Shown: one piece after another, positions 44,208 to 55,599 of the stretch
Position numbering within the stretch: position 1 is the stretch's first letter
Layout: every line of letters begins with the position of its first letter
Position numbers and translations under genes: made by a program
Source of the DNA: Epiperipatus broadwayi
Taxonomy: Eukaryota > Onychophora > Udeonychophora > Euonychophora > Peripatidae
Assembly (NCBI GenBank): GCA_028023455.1
Contig: JAQFVV010012395.1
Coordinates: 7,132,001 to 7,196,000 of the forward strand
DNA: 64,000 nt
Direction of reading: 5' to 3'
Notes under the pieces: generated by a model
What the model saw: the letters and a program-made list of their open reading frames with translations, nothing else
Told to the model about the DNA's origin: nothing
Databases searched by the model: none

Positions 44208-45964
44208 ATGTTACTAAAGACTTGCTTTTATTGTTGGAGGATTCTATGTATTTAACTTATAATGATAATTTTTGTAAAATTAAAAAAGAGTGGATAATAG
44301 GTTATATTATTTTTCATTTAATTTATTCTGTTTATATTAATTAGTTGGAAGAGGAAATTATTATTAAGAATTACTTATATTTAAAGTTATTTGTTAGATA
44401 TGTGGATGATTGTTTGTTTATAGTTAAGAAATAAATTTAATGAGTTTAATTGTTTTGATCCTTCTATAAAGTATGTGGCAGAAGGAAGGGGTTAGATTTT
44501 GTTAAGTAAAATTTTTTAGAACTTTTGGTCATTAGAAATATAAATAATAATTGTAAAAAGAAATTATTTCACACTCAGCTGCCTACTATATATATACAAT
44601 TTTAATGCACAAATCAGCGCATAACAGCAGAGCTTCTTCAAATTAAATCACAATTTAATATAAATTATAATACATAATAAATAATGCCCGAGCGCTTTCA
44701 AGAGAACTTAGCTCTCGTAATCAAGGAGGCATGTTTTATTGCCATGGATGATAAGGCTATGAATAGGAAAGATGCGTGTTATAAAATTTCTAAGAAATGG
44801 GTTAATTAGATTTACGCATATAGTTCAATTAATTTACATATATCTGCATATATTTACACATAGCAACCTTGTTACGCTTACTCTTTATTACCCATGATTA
44901 TGAGAGCTAAGTTCTCTTGAAAGCGCTCGGGCATTATTTATTATGTATTATAATTTATATTAAGTTTATAATAAATTGTGATTTAATTTGAAGAAGCTCT
45001 GCTGTTATGCACTGATTTGTGCATTAAAATTGTATAAATAATAATTGTTTGTTATATAGTCCTTATGTTAAGAGTGAAGAGTTAAGGTCTATAATTAAAC
45101 CTTATAGCTATCAATCTGTATCTCATAAAGCAGCTGCTTTAAGGAATTATTGTTATAGAAATAAAAGATTAAATAATTCTAGTGGGTAGCATTGTTTCAG
45201 AAAGGTCAATGTTATAAAGATTATTTAAATATTGGCTACTATGATAATTTTGTTAAAAGTATTTTACTTAATACTAATAATATTTGTAATGATGTACATG
45301 ATAAAGCAGCATATGATTTTATTTCATTGCTATTTAAATTGTCTTCTTATAAAATTGTATGCAAAAATAGTAATTTGTTTTGAAATAAGAAAATTGCTTG
45401 GAAAAGGGGTATTACTTTAAATAATTTAGTAAATATAATGATGATGTTGATAATCAAAAGAGGCTATGATTATGGAGTAACAAAACTCTGAAAGTGCTAA
45501 GCCTATGTAAATTATTATATAGAAAAGTTTCACCACAATGCATCAGCATATTATTAATTATAAAGTACAGGTGAAATAAAATATTTATTACAGTAAATAA
45601 TACAATGGAAATTTTTGATAGAAAGTCTATTCCTGGAGTAGTGTATATTATTCCTTGTTTTTGTAAGAAGGTAAATATAGGTCAGAGTAGTTTGAGCTTA
45701 AATGAAAGCATAAAGGTACATAAAAGTAAAATTAGAAATAAATATCTTAGTTCTGCTTTATGTATTCATGAAAAAGATACAGGCCACACTATTAATTTTG
45801 ATGAAGCTAAGATTAGTTTCTTTGAGAGAAATGAAATAAAAATCAGAAGAATTAAAGAATCTTTATTATTAAAAATTTATAATTCTGAAGCAATTAACTT
45901 ATCTAAAAGTTCTTTTAACCTTAAGGGTGTATGGGAAATAAGTGAAATTGTGGGCAATGTTTAG
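44208..45964 (+). pseudogene. Second, divergent Penelope-like element, decayed and interrupted
   Basis: Translation across frames shows the PLE order. A degenerate palm segment is followed by the catalytic motif LFVRYVDDCLFIVK (about 44385-44430), then a LELLVIRNIN segment. After the insertion at 44555-45032 comes SPYVKSEELR...SVSHKAAALRNYC (45055-45165), and finally a GIY-YIG region in an open 119-codon frame (45605-45964) with VYIIPCFCKKVNIGQSS, in which NIG stands for YIG, and ICIHEKDTGH-like downstream residues. It differs clearly from the PLE at 23.9-32.9 kb and is an older family. Stops and frameshifts are common, so it is dead. Confidence 0.75.
44555..45032. mobile_element. Foldback insertion inside the decayed PLE, 16-bp target duplication
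   Basis: TATAAATAATAATTGT occurs at 44539-44554 and again at 45033-45048. Removing the 478 bp plus one repeat copy brings the PLE reading frame back into register, which shows that this is a nested insertion. The insert contains long inverted arms: ACAATTTTAATGCACAAATC at ~44599 through GCCCGAGCGCTTTCAAGAGA at ~44686 is mirrored at 44901-45033. The centre (44720-44900) is not recognised. The long target duplication suggests retroposition rather than a cut-and-paste TA element. Confidence 0.75.
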
Positions 45965-46163
45965 TTTAAATGTGTTATTTTATAGTTTTTTATACTTGAG
46001 AAGTCTGCTTGTAGCAGAGATACTATTAGTCGTGTTTTAGAGTTTATTTCGTTGGCTAGTCTGAGTGACTTGTGAATTTGTGGTAATCTTGATTATATAT
46101 GTATCAATATAATCTTATCAGATTTCTTTGTTAAAGTAAGTTCTTAAATATGTTTTCATTGTT
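45965..46163. other. AT-rich DNA after the decayed PLE
   Basis: May include the PLE 3' UTR. No other feature is seen. Confidence 0.35.
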
Positions 46164-46251
46164 AATTTCCAATTTTTGATATATATATATATATATGGCA
46201 ACCTAGGAATTTCCAATTTTTGATATATATATATATATATGGCAACCTAGG
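46164..46251. repeat. Exact 44-bp tandem duplication
   Basis: Two identical units (46164-46207, 46208-46251) each contain AATTTCCAATTTTTGATATA and a (TA)n followed by GGCAACCTAGG. Identity implies a very recent duplication or an assembly artefact at a TA tract. Confidence 0.95.
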
Positions 46252-47946
46252 AAAGTTGTTGATCAGTTGATCTACTTTAAATCTCAATTAGTATTGCAGG
46301 TTGATTACTAAAATATATATTTTCCTATGTATGATTATCAATTATTTTTTTTGTTTTATTTCAGGTTAGTCACAAATAGAAATTATTTTATTCTTAAGTT
46401 GGTAAATTCTATTATTTTTTCCATCTCCTGTTAGGATGGTTACCATTGGCATGTTTAATCTTTTACCACGATCTATTTATATGTTAAAAAAATCATCAAT
46501 TGATAAAATTTTGGAGAATCAGCAACTGTCATTCCATCTCTGGAAAAGAAAAATACATTTTTAAATGATGATAAGCATTACTTTTTTTTACACTAAGACT
46601 CGATTACATAACTTTGTTTTTTTATGAACCTACATACTACGGTAGAGATGAATACACATAGGAAGTAACTCCCAATTTGTATTATTAAAGTCACACAAAC
46701 ACTTAGTCTTTTGGGTCATTTCATAGTTATTTTCTTATGGTCTTGAGGGTATTCTCCCACTGATAAATATACAACTGCTGAATTTAACTTTGATGGTAAA
46801 AAACTTCTGTTATAAGCCCCTGGTTCACTCTTCTAGACAGATACACTCTTATTTCAACCAATTATCTCAGCCAATTTATGATTGCTGTGTTTCACAACAT
46901 TGTCTACCTACAAAACTACCTTATTTATTTTAATCAATAAATATAATTATCTTTTTCTTTATTACCAACAATATTTTCATTTTTAAATTAAAAACAAAAA
47001 AAAAGAGAGAAATAGAGAAAGAAAATATATTACTTTTACAAATTTGAATTTGATTTGGAAACAAACTACATTTAATTTAATAACTTGATAATTCTTTGAT
47101 TAATATTTAATTTTAGCAAGCCTGAATTATTTTCTTTTACAATAAGCAAATTTCAATCTGTTTTCTTTTCTCTTTAACATAATTATAATATGTTATTATT
47201 TATTTATTTTTTTGTTATATTTACACAAAAAAATAAAATATATAAAAGAGGGTGGAACTGACAAATCCTATTATTATTACCAGAATTGAATTTATTTCCT
47301 CACTACTCCAGCCTAAAAACTATTATAACATCTTTTTTTAAACTTCCAAAACAATATAGTACATATGTTAAATAGAAAAATATCCATTAGAAATATATTG
47401 TATTGTAACATGAATTTCTAAACATTTCCATGATCAGGCCATACTTGGTCTCAGATGTAACTGTCTTACTAGCACAATCATAAATGCTGATGAGTAAACT
47501 GAGAAACACTATTGTTGGTAATGTTAACATCACAAAGTAATATTTCCTGCTCATCATATAGGTATAACTCATGATATCTAAGGTGGCTGGAATATTTATT
47601 AGTTCTGGCTGGTTATATGATTAAAGACTAAGACCCAAAAAAATACCATTAGCAACTAGATTTAAACTTATATCCTTTGAAGATTATGTTATTGCTGAAT
47701 CATAGCTTTGGGATTCATGAAACTTACTGGTAATGTTGCACTACTTAGTTAACATGATGAAATGCATAAATAAAACATGAATAAAGCAAAACAGATATAA
47801 CAATAGCATGCAAGTTATCTTTACATTTTTCTCAAACAATTGTTATTACAGCTCTTGATAAGACATTTGCATCACTAGATAACAAATATTACATTACCCT
47901 TTTCTTTCCTTTCAATTAAATAAATACACATACAATATATATATAT
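46252..47946. other. AT-rich DNA, no supported gene
   Basis: A 61-codon minus-strand frame at 47387-47572 has a hydrophobic stretch but no splice context or motif. The rest is low-complexity. Confidence 0.4.
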
Positions 47947-48061
47947 ATTAAATCACCCCACATTGTTAAGAAATCCAGTACCGCTCTCTGTGAACTAATG
48001 TATTTATATATTAGTTCACAGAGGTGGTACTGGATTTCTTAACCATGTGGGGTGATTTAAT
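47947..48061. repeat. Short perfect-type hairpin repeat, ~53-bp arms
   Basis: The left arm (47947-47999) and right arm (48010-48061) are near-perfect reverse complements around a ~10-bp AT loop. The ends read ATTAAATCACCCC and GGGGTGATTTAAT. A lone arm occurs at 44140-44200, so this is an interspersed family with MITE-like structure. Confidence 0.85.
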
Positions 48062-48086
48062 GCTTAATATTTGTATATTTATTTCA

Positions 48087-48234
48087 GTATAGCATTATGC
48101 ACTGGGATTATTTAATATATATATATATATATATTGTATGTATATAACTCATTTCAAACAGTATAGCATTATGCACTGGGATTATTTAATATATATATAT
48201 ATATATATTGTATGTATATGACTCATTTCAAACA
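48087..48234. repeat. 74-bp tandem duplication
   Basis: Two near-identical units start with GTATAGCATTATGCACTGGG at 48087 and 48161. Each contains a (TA)n run and ends with CTCATTTCAAACA. Confidence 0.93.
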
Positions 48235-51200
48235 CACAGTTATATTATTTAATTAAAAAAATATTTTTTCTTATATATATATAGATTTATATGTGTATTT
48301 ATTATTATATATAGTTTATAAATAGTTAATAAATAAGCAGTTATAAAGAGAAAAAGGTAGTGAGAAATAATATTTAATATAGGGATTTATTATATTTTAT
48401 TAAATAATGTGTTGAAATTATTAACTATATTTTTGTTAAATAAGGCAGATCAGAAAGAAAGTGTAAAATAAAGTGATCAAGATTAGTAGATTAGGATGTG
48501 AAAATGTACACATGTGAGTATGAATGTTTAAACATAAAACATTTTTACACCTATTTCTAGTGACTATAGATTGCCAGCCTTATTGTTTGTGTTATCTGTA
48601 TCTAAGATTATTTTTTAAAAGAGGTGCTTTGATGGGATAAAACGTGATTATTAATTTTCTTGTAAAATTGCGACAGACATCAAACTTGTGAAGCTTTGAT
48701 CTTTGTTTCAAGATAAGATTTCCAGGTGGTCCTTTTCTTTGATTAAAGATTCGCAATATAAATGAATGAAACAATATTTAGAGGCAGTTAGTTTTTTTTT
48801 TAATGTTGGGAAAAGGAGATGTAGCTATCAGTTTTTTTTTAATGTTATGAAAAAGTGAGTGAGCGATTGATTTTTTTTTCACTCTTTAAAAATTGAGAAA
48901 GGAGAAAAATGACTCTTGTTTTAAAGTCAGTATAGATGAAGATGTGCATATATATATAAGTAATTCCCAGCAATATTAAGAAAAAAGAAATAGAACAAAA
49001 TTGAATTTCTTGGAAGAAGTTATTGACAATTCTATAAAATGATATTAATATATTTTGCTGTGTATAATACAATGAATTTGCATTGCTAAAACCATTGTTT
49101 CTGCTTCCTGGAATAATACAGAATGGGTTAAATCACTGATCTACTATGGACTCATATACCGGTCCATAGTAACCAAAAGAATGGACAAATTTAAAACCAG
49201 CCACAAACATCATCTAATAATCATCTTTGACAAGAGCCAAGAAGAAAGGAAAGATGAATAAAAGCCATATATAGCCAGGTTTGAAGCTATGAATCAAATT
49301 TTTGTTAAAGTTTTCCTCAGTCATCTAAAGTGTCTACAATGATGGTTTTTGAAAAAATTAGAAGCAAGCCAGTCAACGAATTCAGCATTATCAAAAGTAT
49401 CAACAATAAATAATTTTAAAATTGTGGAAATAAGCAAGTCAATTAATTCATGTTTATCTTAAAAGTATCTGCAAGAACTTTTCTTTTTTTTAAATGGAGC
49501 AAATCAACTTATTGAAGCTATTCGTGAGACAAGCAGTCTGAAAAATTCAAACTCTGAGACATTTATAAGAAGTGAAAATAATCGGGTAACTATGAACTTT
49601 CATTAACAGATCTTTTATTATTACTTATTAAAAGTAAACCTTAATTTATTGGTCAAAGCATTATTTTTTTCTTTTGATACAGAAACATTAAAGGCTTGTT
49701 TATCGATAGTCATTCTCAATATCACATAACATAACACAAACACAGTTTAAATCTTTAAACTTAAATTTTCATTATTTTTTATTATTTTTTTTTATATTAT
49801 ATATTGCAATATTGAAATGTTTTTTTTATTTATTGTTCTTCAGTTGTTATGATAATGAGTAACCTATAAATATATGCATTTATAATGTTTTTTTTATTTA
49901 TCTTGTTGCATATTAAAATTGATATAATGTATTTTATTTTCTTTTGCTCAAGATTGCAAGAATATTTTTTTATATATGTAATTTATGTATTAATCTCTAA
50001 TATAAAGGAACACATTTTAGAAATATATGTTGACATATCACAGGGTGTGTGTGCATGTGTAACTGCTTATACAAACACGTCAAAAGAATAGGTTATACAT
50101 AATTAGTTTAAATATGGTAAATTTAAAAGCAAGGCTTACATATGAATGGAAGTGAAATAAAACACGGGTTACATATGAAATTTATTTTTATGATATAATA
50201 AGTTAGGAACGTCTTAAGTAAGCATTCAATGAAATATTTTTTTATTAAATGTCATTTTAAGCCAGCTTATTTTAAAATAGCTAAAAATGACAAACTTACA
50301 TATAAAATTTTGTTCTTGAATTAATGTAATAAAAAGCCATTTATCTAATTTGTAAATTTGATTTTAAAGAAGGAAAGAAGAATAGTATTAATAAAATATA
50401 ATCATATATCTTAATTGGTTTCCGAGTTCTTATTAAAAATATTGTTGTATTTTTCTTGTCTTAATTCTATTGTTTTAAATGATCATCATCATCATCGCTC
50501 ACAGATATTAAGAATCATCAGCATTCACAAATATTAAGAAAGCGCTCACAAAATGTTAAGTAAACTAGAATGTTGATTTACCTTTAAGTATTTAGGGATT
50601 AAGCTTGATAATAACCAAATTTTAATAATTATAGTTCAATAATAGAAAGCTAAAATTATGTTGTGTCCATGAGTTTTGATCATCTTCATCAAAGATGGAT
50701 ATCATATTATTGATTAAAACACCATTTAAACATAGTACTGTACATGAGTTATGATCACCATCATCATTAAATAAATTATAATCATTAAATCTAATGTTTA
50801 ACATAATTAATATATTTAGTAAATAGGGGTTTATAGAAAGTTGAATATCATGCATAGAGATTCGTGATGATCAGTCATCATCACTAGTATTATTAAATCC
50901 TAGTTTTAACTATAAAAGTATTTTAGTAAATAACCATAAACTTATATAAATGCTAGTGAATGTAATATTTAAATCCCAGTTTGACATGGGATGATTTTAA
51001 AAAGTGCTTATGAGTTTATAAAGATAAATTTATTGTTGTGAGTTCATTATAAAGCTATGGCTGGTATCATCATCACTATTATTATCATTATTATTATGAT
51101 ATTATTATCATCATCATTATTATCATCATCATTATTACCTTTATATTGTGATAAATAATCTAGTTAAATGGCCATCAATATCAATAATGGTCTTCACGAT

Positions 51201-52260
51201 GCTTGTTTGGAAGCCATTAATAAGATTATACTTGTCTGTTCATCAATATACGTAAAATGAGCTAGTAATATCTATAAGAGTCTTTGATCTATATAAATTT
51301 TGGTGATATGGGGATCTTATGATTTTATTGACATGAGTAAAATATAAGAGTGTCATTTTTTTTCATTAGTCATCCAAGTCATGTGTGATAAAAATGTACC
51401 AAAGGAGTTTGAACTCAGTACACTCTAAACAGATATTTATCTAGATTTAAAACAATCTAGTGGCGCTCATGGGAAAACACATGTACTTAGCTAAACTGAA
51501 TAAAGAGTGATTTAATCCCTTTCCAACTTCATAATATTAACTTTATATGATATTTTTTTATAAGTTGTTATAAACAGCACCAGTGTGTGCATGTGACCAT
51601 GAATGGTCATATATACATGGAAAGAGGAATGAGAAGGATTCTTGGTTAAAAGAACCTATTATTGGAGTTAAGCATAAGGCACTCCAGGGATCTCACAGTG
51701 GGTAATTTTATTCAGTTGCTATATTTAATATTATTTTATTTGATGACAATGGCCAGTATGTTTTATTGTTCAAATGACTTCCCCAATATCTAAATATCAT
51801 TAAATCTTTAATGATGATAGTTTTAATTTTCATTGTTGTTATTTTATGTGGAGTAATGAGATAATTTATTTATTTCATTATTAGTGTGACAGAATTAATG
51901 TTTACTATAGTTACAAATGGGCTATAATGTTATATTTAATTAATTAGAAATAGACACCCAGATAGAGCATGATATGCATATATTCTTATTTATATGTTAG
52001 CATCATCCTTATTTAATTATAAATTGTATTTTAGCTAACACAGTGAATTCATTTCTCATTTAATTTACTTGGTTACAAATGATGAACTGCTAGAGCATAT
52101 CATATCTCCTGTTTAGTGTTTAGTTATTGAATTATAGCAACTATCATTTTATCATTCATCTATATATTAAACGGTTACAAAATAGCAGCCTTTTTCATCA
52201 TTACATTAATTTGTATACTTCTATCTATTTTTATTTACTGTTACAAATGGTGATTTTTAT
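48235..52260. other. AT-rich DNA with trinucleotide tracts
   Basis: About 4 kb without supported genes. It includes ATC/ATT trinucleotide patches near 50478-50495 and 51065-51138, and diverged near-duplicates around 50650-50800 (TGAGTTTTGATCATC and TGAGTTATGATCACC). ORFs of 60-77 codons show no domains. Confidence 0.45.
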
Positions 52261-52289
52261 TATTTCTGTTACAATATATATATATATAT

Positions 52290-54528
52290 TGTAACGAGCA
52301 TAGACGTTCATTACATTGTTTTTTTTTTTTATATTTATTAAACATGAAAGTAAATTAAAAAGTTCGCATTTAAAAATTTTCTTTAAGAATTAAAAATTGA
52401 AATTAAATATCATCTTAAACTCGTATATATTAAATCGCACAGATAAAAAAAAAATTATTAAAATAAAACTGTATTAAAAATAGAAAAGGTATTTTAAAAA
52501 CAAAAACTTAAAAAGATTTGGAGATAAAATTATATCTTTAAATTTATCTTTAAATATATCTTTGATTTGGAAAACAGGTTAATTAATCAGAAATGGAAAT
52601 GATAAATTTAATTAGTCAAATGTAAACCAGCCTTGGGCATTTAAATGTAAAAACATCGGTCAGATAGGAAAACAATAGAAACTTTTAGCAAATGAAAGAA
52701 ATCCATCGGGAAATCGGACCTCAGTGAAAAGGATCATCACATCGATGACATAATGCCAAGTCAATCCTTCGAATACGTATAAAAGGAAAATTTGGAAATT
52801 ATTAATTAGTGATTGGTTATTGATTATTGATTATTACGATGTGACTATATGTAGTAGTACGGAGTTGGAGGTGAAGGAATTGACAGACGCACTGTCAATT
52901 CTTTCAGCTGTTAAAGAAAAGAGAAATGAACTATCGTTTTCTACATTGAGGACCAACTAAATTCAAAAACCTCCGAATGAATAAATAAAACATCGGCTAA
53001 ATGTATACCAATATCTTCAGGACGGCGTGGGAATTCCCGTTCAAACTTACAAACGACAGATAAAGATGAACTGTTTAAAACCGTAAGAACTTTACAATTA
53101 ATGAACATTAAATTAAAAACTTTTCGTATTTAAAATAATTGCATTAGTTTCCTATCTGACTAAAGTAGTTAAAATGTTATTTGATGTATTTTTTTTTTAT
53201 TTATGTAAAATCATTTCCATTTATTTATTTTTTATTCTTTAAGTTTTTATCATAATTTTTTTGTTTTTCGTTAAATTAATTATATAAATGTTAAACTTAA
53301 GTCAGGTGTGAATGGCTGTATAGATTTGTAAAGTTATATTAGGGGAGGGTAATCTTAGGTTATTTGTGTTGTTGTTAGATTGGGTCAATGGATTGGATAT
53401 ATTGATGTAGTCGTAGATGTAGTCAGAGATTCGCTACTGGCAGAATCGCTTCATACGCCGCACTCTCCCGTTTTGCCTATGGAAGGAATTATAAGACGCA
53501 GAGCGCAGTTCCTTTCTATGGAGTTTTTTTTTTTTGTTCTTCTTGTTAGATAGAAGTAATATTCCTATCTCATGAAAGTCAATATCTTCTCTTAATCTTT
53601 TTGGTGCTGCCGTATTCCGTATTACATTGAATACATCGATCTATCAGATGGAATGATGCCAGTTTGACTGCGAATTTTAGCCTAAGGTTAAATAGGGATA
53701 GAATATTTTATTTTCAAATGCAAATCTATGTGGTCTATTCATACTTGACCCTAAATAAAAATGCATTAAATTTAAGTTGTTTATAGACGCTTGCATGGAT
53801 TGGTTATCGGTTAAGTATGTTTTGGGTTTTCATATTTGATCAAAATATATAGACATTCGATAAATAATGATACCTTACGGTGAGTATCTAAAATGTATTT
53901 ATTCGGATGTCTTTTAAGTTATTGGTGACAATGCAAGTATCTTATGGTGAATACTATTGGGTTACATATAAATTTCCCTCCGCAATTGTCAGTAATCAAT
54001 AATTTTGTATTTTGATCGTTTATGTTTATTTTGAAATGTTTTTGACCGTGAAATCTATGTAACCGATCTATATTCAACATTATAAACAAGCTTTCATAAA
54101 TTTATCTGTGCGAACTTAATTAAAATGTAAAATTAGAATATAATAGTAATTAAATGTAAATTAAAGTCAAAAATCAAAGTTAAAAATAATGTTAAATGTT
54201 AAAATGTAAAACTAATACTAAAATAATTTTAAATCTTATATATATTTGCATAAATAAATGTTTGTATGTTAATTACTGGCAGTGGCTTATTTTATTTATT
54301 TTTTAATGTTGAAATCTAATTAGATAAGATATAATATTATTAAATCTCTGCTACTCCCTGAGCTAGTGACATGGGCTAATGACCGGAATCAAAATTTAAA
54401 AAAAAAAAAAAAATTTTTTTTTTTTTGACTTACGTATCTGCCTACTTTATAAATTTTTCTAGGTTCAAATGCCTAGATGGCGCCCTGTAGTGGAGATGAC
54501 GTAAGTCTACCAGCTCCGGATCGTTACA
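52290..54528 (+). repeat. Gypsy-type LTR 1, complete, ~2.24 kb
   Basis: The ends are TGTAACGAGC and GATCGTTACA, a clean 6-bp TGTAAC/GTTACA terminal inverted repeat as in LTRs. It carries a TATA box (52778), a strong 5' splice-like CC|GTAAGAAC (53093) and TGGCGCCCTGT 50 bp before its end. The sequence recurs as LTR 2 (54534 on) in direct orientation and LTR 3 (57736 down) inverted. It is preceded by (TA)n. The integrase scrap in the middle of the complex points to the Ty3/Gypsy superfamily. A 2.2-kb LTR is long for the group. Confidence 0.75.
52778..52784 (+). promoter_or_regulatory. TATA box of LTR 1
   Basis: TATAAAA in the context ATACGTATAAAAGGAAAA is also present in LTR 2 (near 55016, as TATGTATAAAAGG) and in LTR 3 on the minus strand (near 57250). 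It is the likely Pol II start for the element RNA. Confidence 0.6.
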
Positions 54529-54533
54529 ACTTA

Positions 54534-55450
54534 TGTAACGAGCATAGACGTTCGTTACATTGTTTTTTTTATATTTATTAAACATGAAAGTAAATTAAAA
54601 AGTTCGCATTTAAAAATTTTCTTTAAGAATTAAAAATTGAAATTAAATATCATCTTAAACTCGTATATATTAAATCGCACAGATAAAAAAAAAATTATTA
54701 AAATAAAACTGTATTAAAAATAGAAAAGATATTTTAAAAACAAAAACTTAAAAAGATTTGGAGATAAAATTATATCTTTAAATTTATCTTTAAATATATC
54801 TTTGATTTGGAAAACAGGTTAATTAATCAGAAATGGAAATGATAAATTTAATTAGTCAAATGTAAACCAGCCTTGGGCATTTAAATGTAAAAACATCGGT
54901 CAGATAGGAAAACAATAGAAACAAATAGCCAATGAAAGAAATCCATCGGGAAATCGGACCTCAGCGAAAGGATCATCACATCGATGACATAATGCCAAGT
55001 CAATCCTTCAAATATGTATAAAAGGAAAATTTGGAAATTATTAATCAGTGGGTGAGTTAATGATTATTACGATGTGACTATATGTATTAGTACGGAGTTG
55101 GAGGTGATGGAGTTGACAGACACACTGTCAATTCTTTCAGCTGTTAAAGAAAAGAGAAATGAACTATCGTTTTCTACATTGAGGACCAACTAAATTCAAA
55201 AACCTCCGAATGAATAAATAAAACATCGGCTAAATGTATACCAATATCTTCAGGACGGCGTGGGAATTCCCGTTCAAACTTACAAACGACAGATAAAGAT
55301 GAACTGTTTAAAACCGTAAGAACTTTACAATTAATGAACATTAAATTAAAAACTTTTCGTATTTAAAATAATTGCATTAGTTTCCTATCTGACTAAAGTA
55401 GTTAAAATGTTATTTGATGTATTTTTTTTCTTATTTATGTAAAATCATTT
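54534..55450 (+). repeat. Gypsy-type LTR 2, 3'-truncated
   Basis: It starts TGTAACGAGC five bases (ACTTA) after LTR 1 ends. It follows the LTR sequence for about 917 bp, including TATA region and donor, with scattered differences. It then breaks at TAAAATCATTT and joins the integrase fragment, so it lacks the 3' ~1.3 kb. Confidence 0.85.
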
Positions 55451-55599
55451 TATATTCGGCCCATCCTGAATAGGCATCCACTGCTACTAGAAATAATTGT
55501 CCTTGAATAGGACCACAGTGATCTATATGAATTCTCTGCCATGGCTTGTCTGCTTCTTGCTAGGACTCGAATTTGGCTGAGGGTGCATTTGCACACGAC
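55451..55599 (-). pseudogene. Ty3/Gypsy integrase core fragment
   Basis: On the minus strand the frame reads EADKPWQRIHIDHCGPIQGQ and then LFLVAVDAYSGWAE. This is the start of the retroviral-type integrase catalytic core, with the first catalytic Asp in HIDHCGP and the VVDAYSKW-like second block. The frame ends where the fragment joins the inverted LTR 2. An upstream stop lies before EAD. It is the only protein-coding scrap of the element retained between the LTR copies and identifies their superfamily. Confidence 0.85.

Noticed and set aside
47387-47572. Hydrophobic 61-codon minus-strand frame, and CTGATGAG...GAGAAAC string in the same place (47487)
   Set aside because: The frame has no splice sites or motif. 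The hammerhead-like string has no pairing stem II, so it is not a ribozyme.
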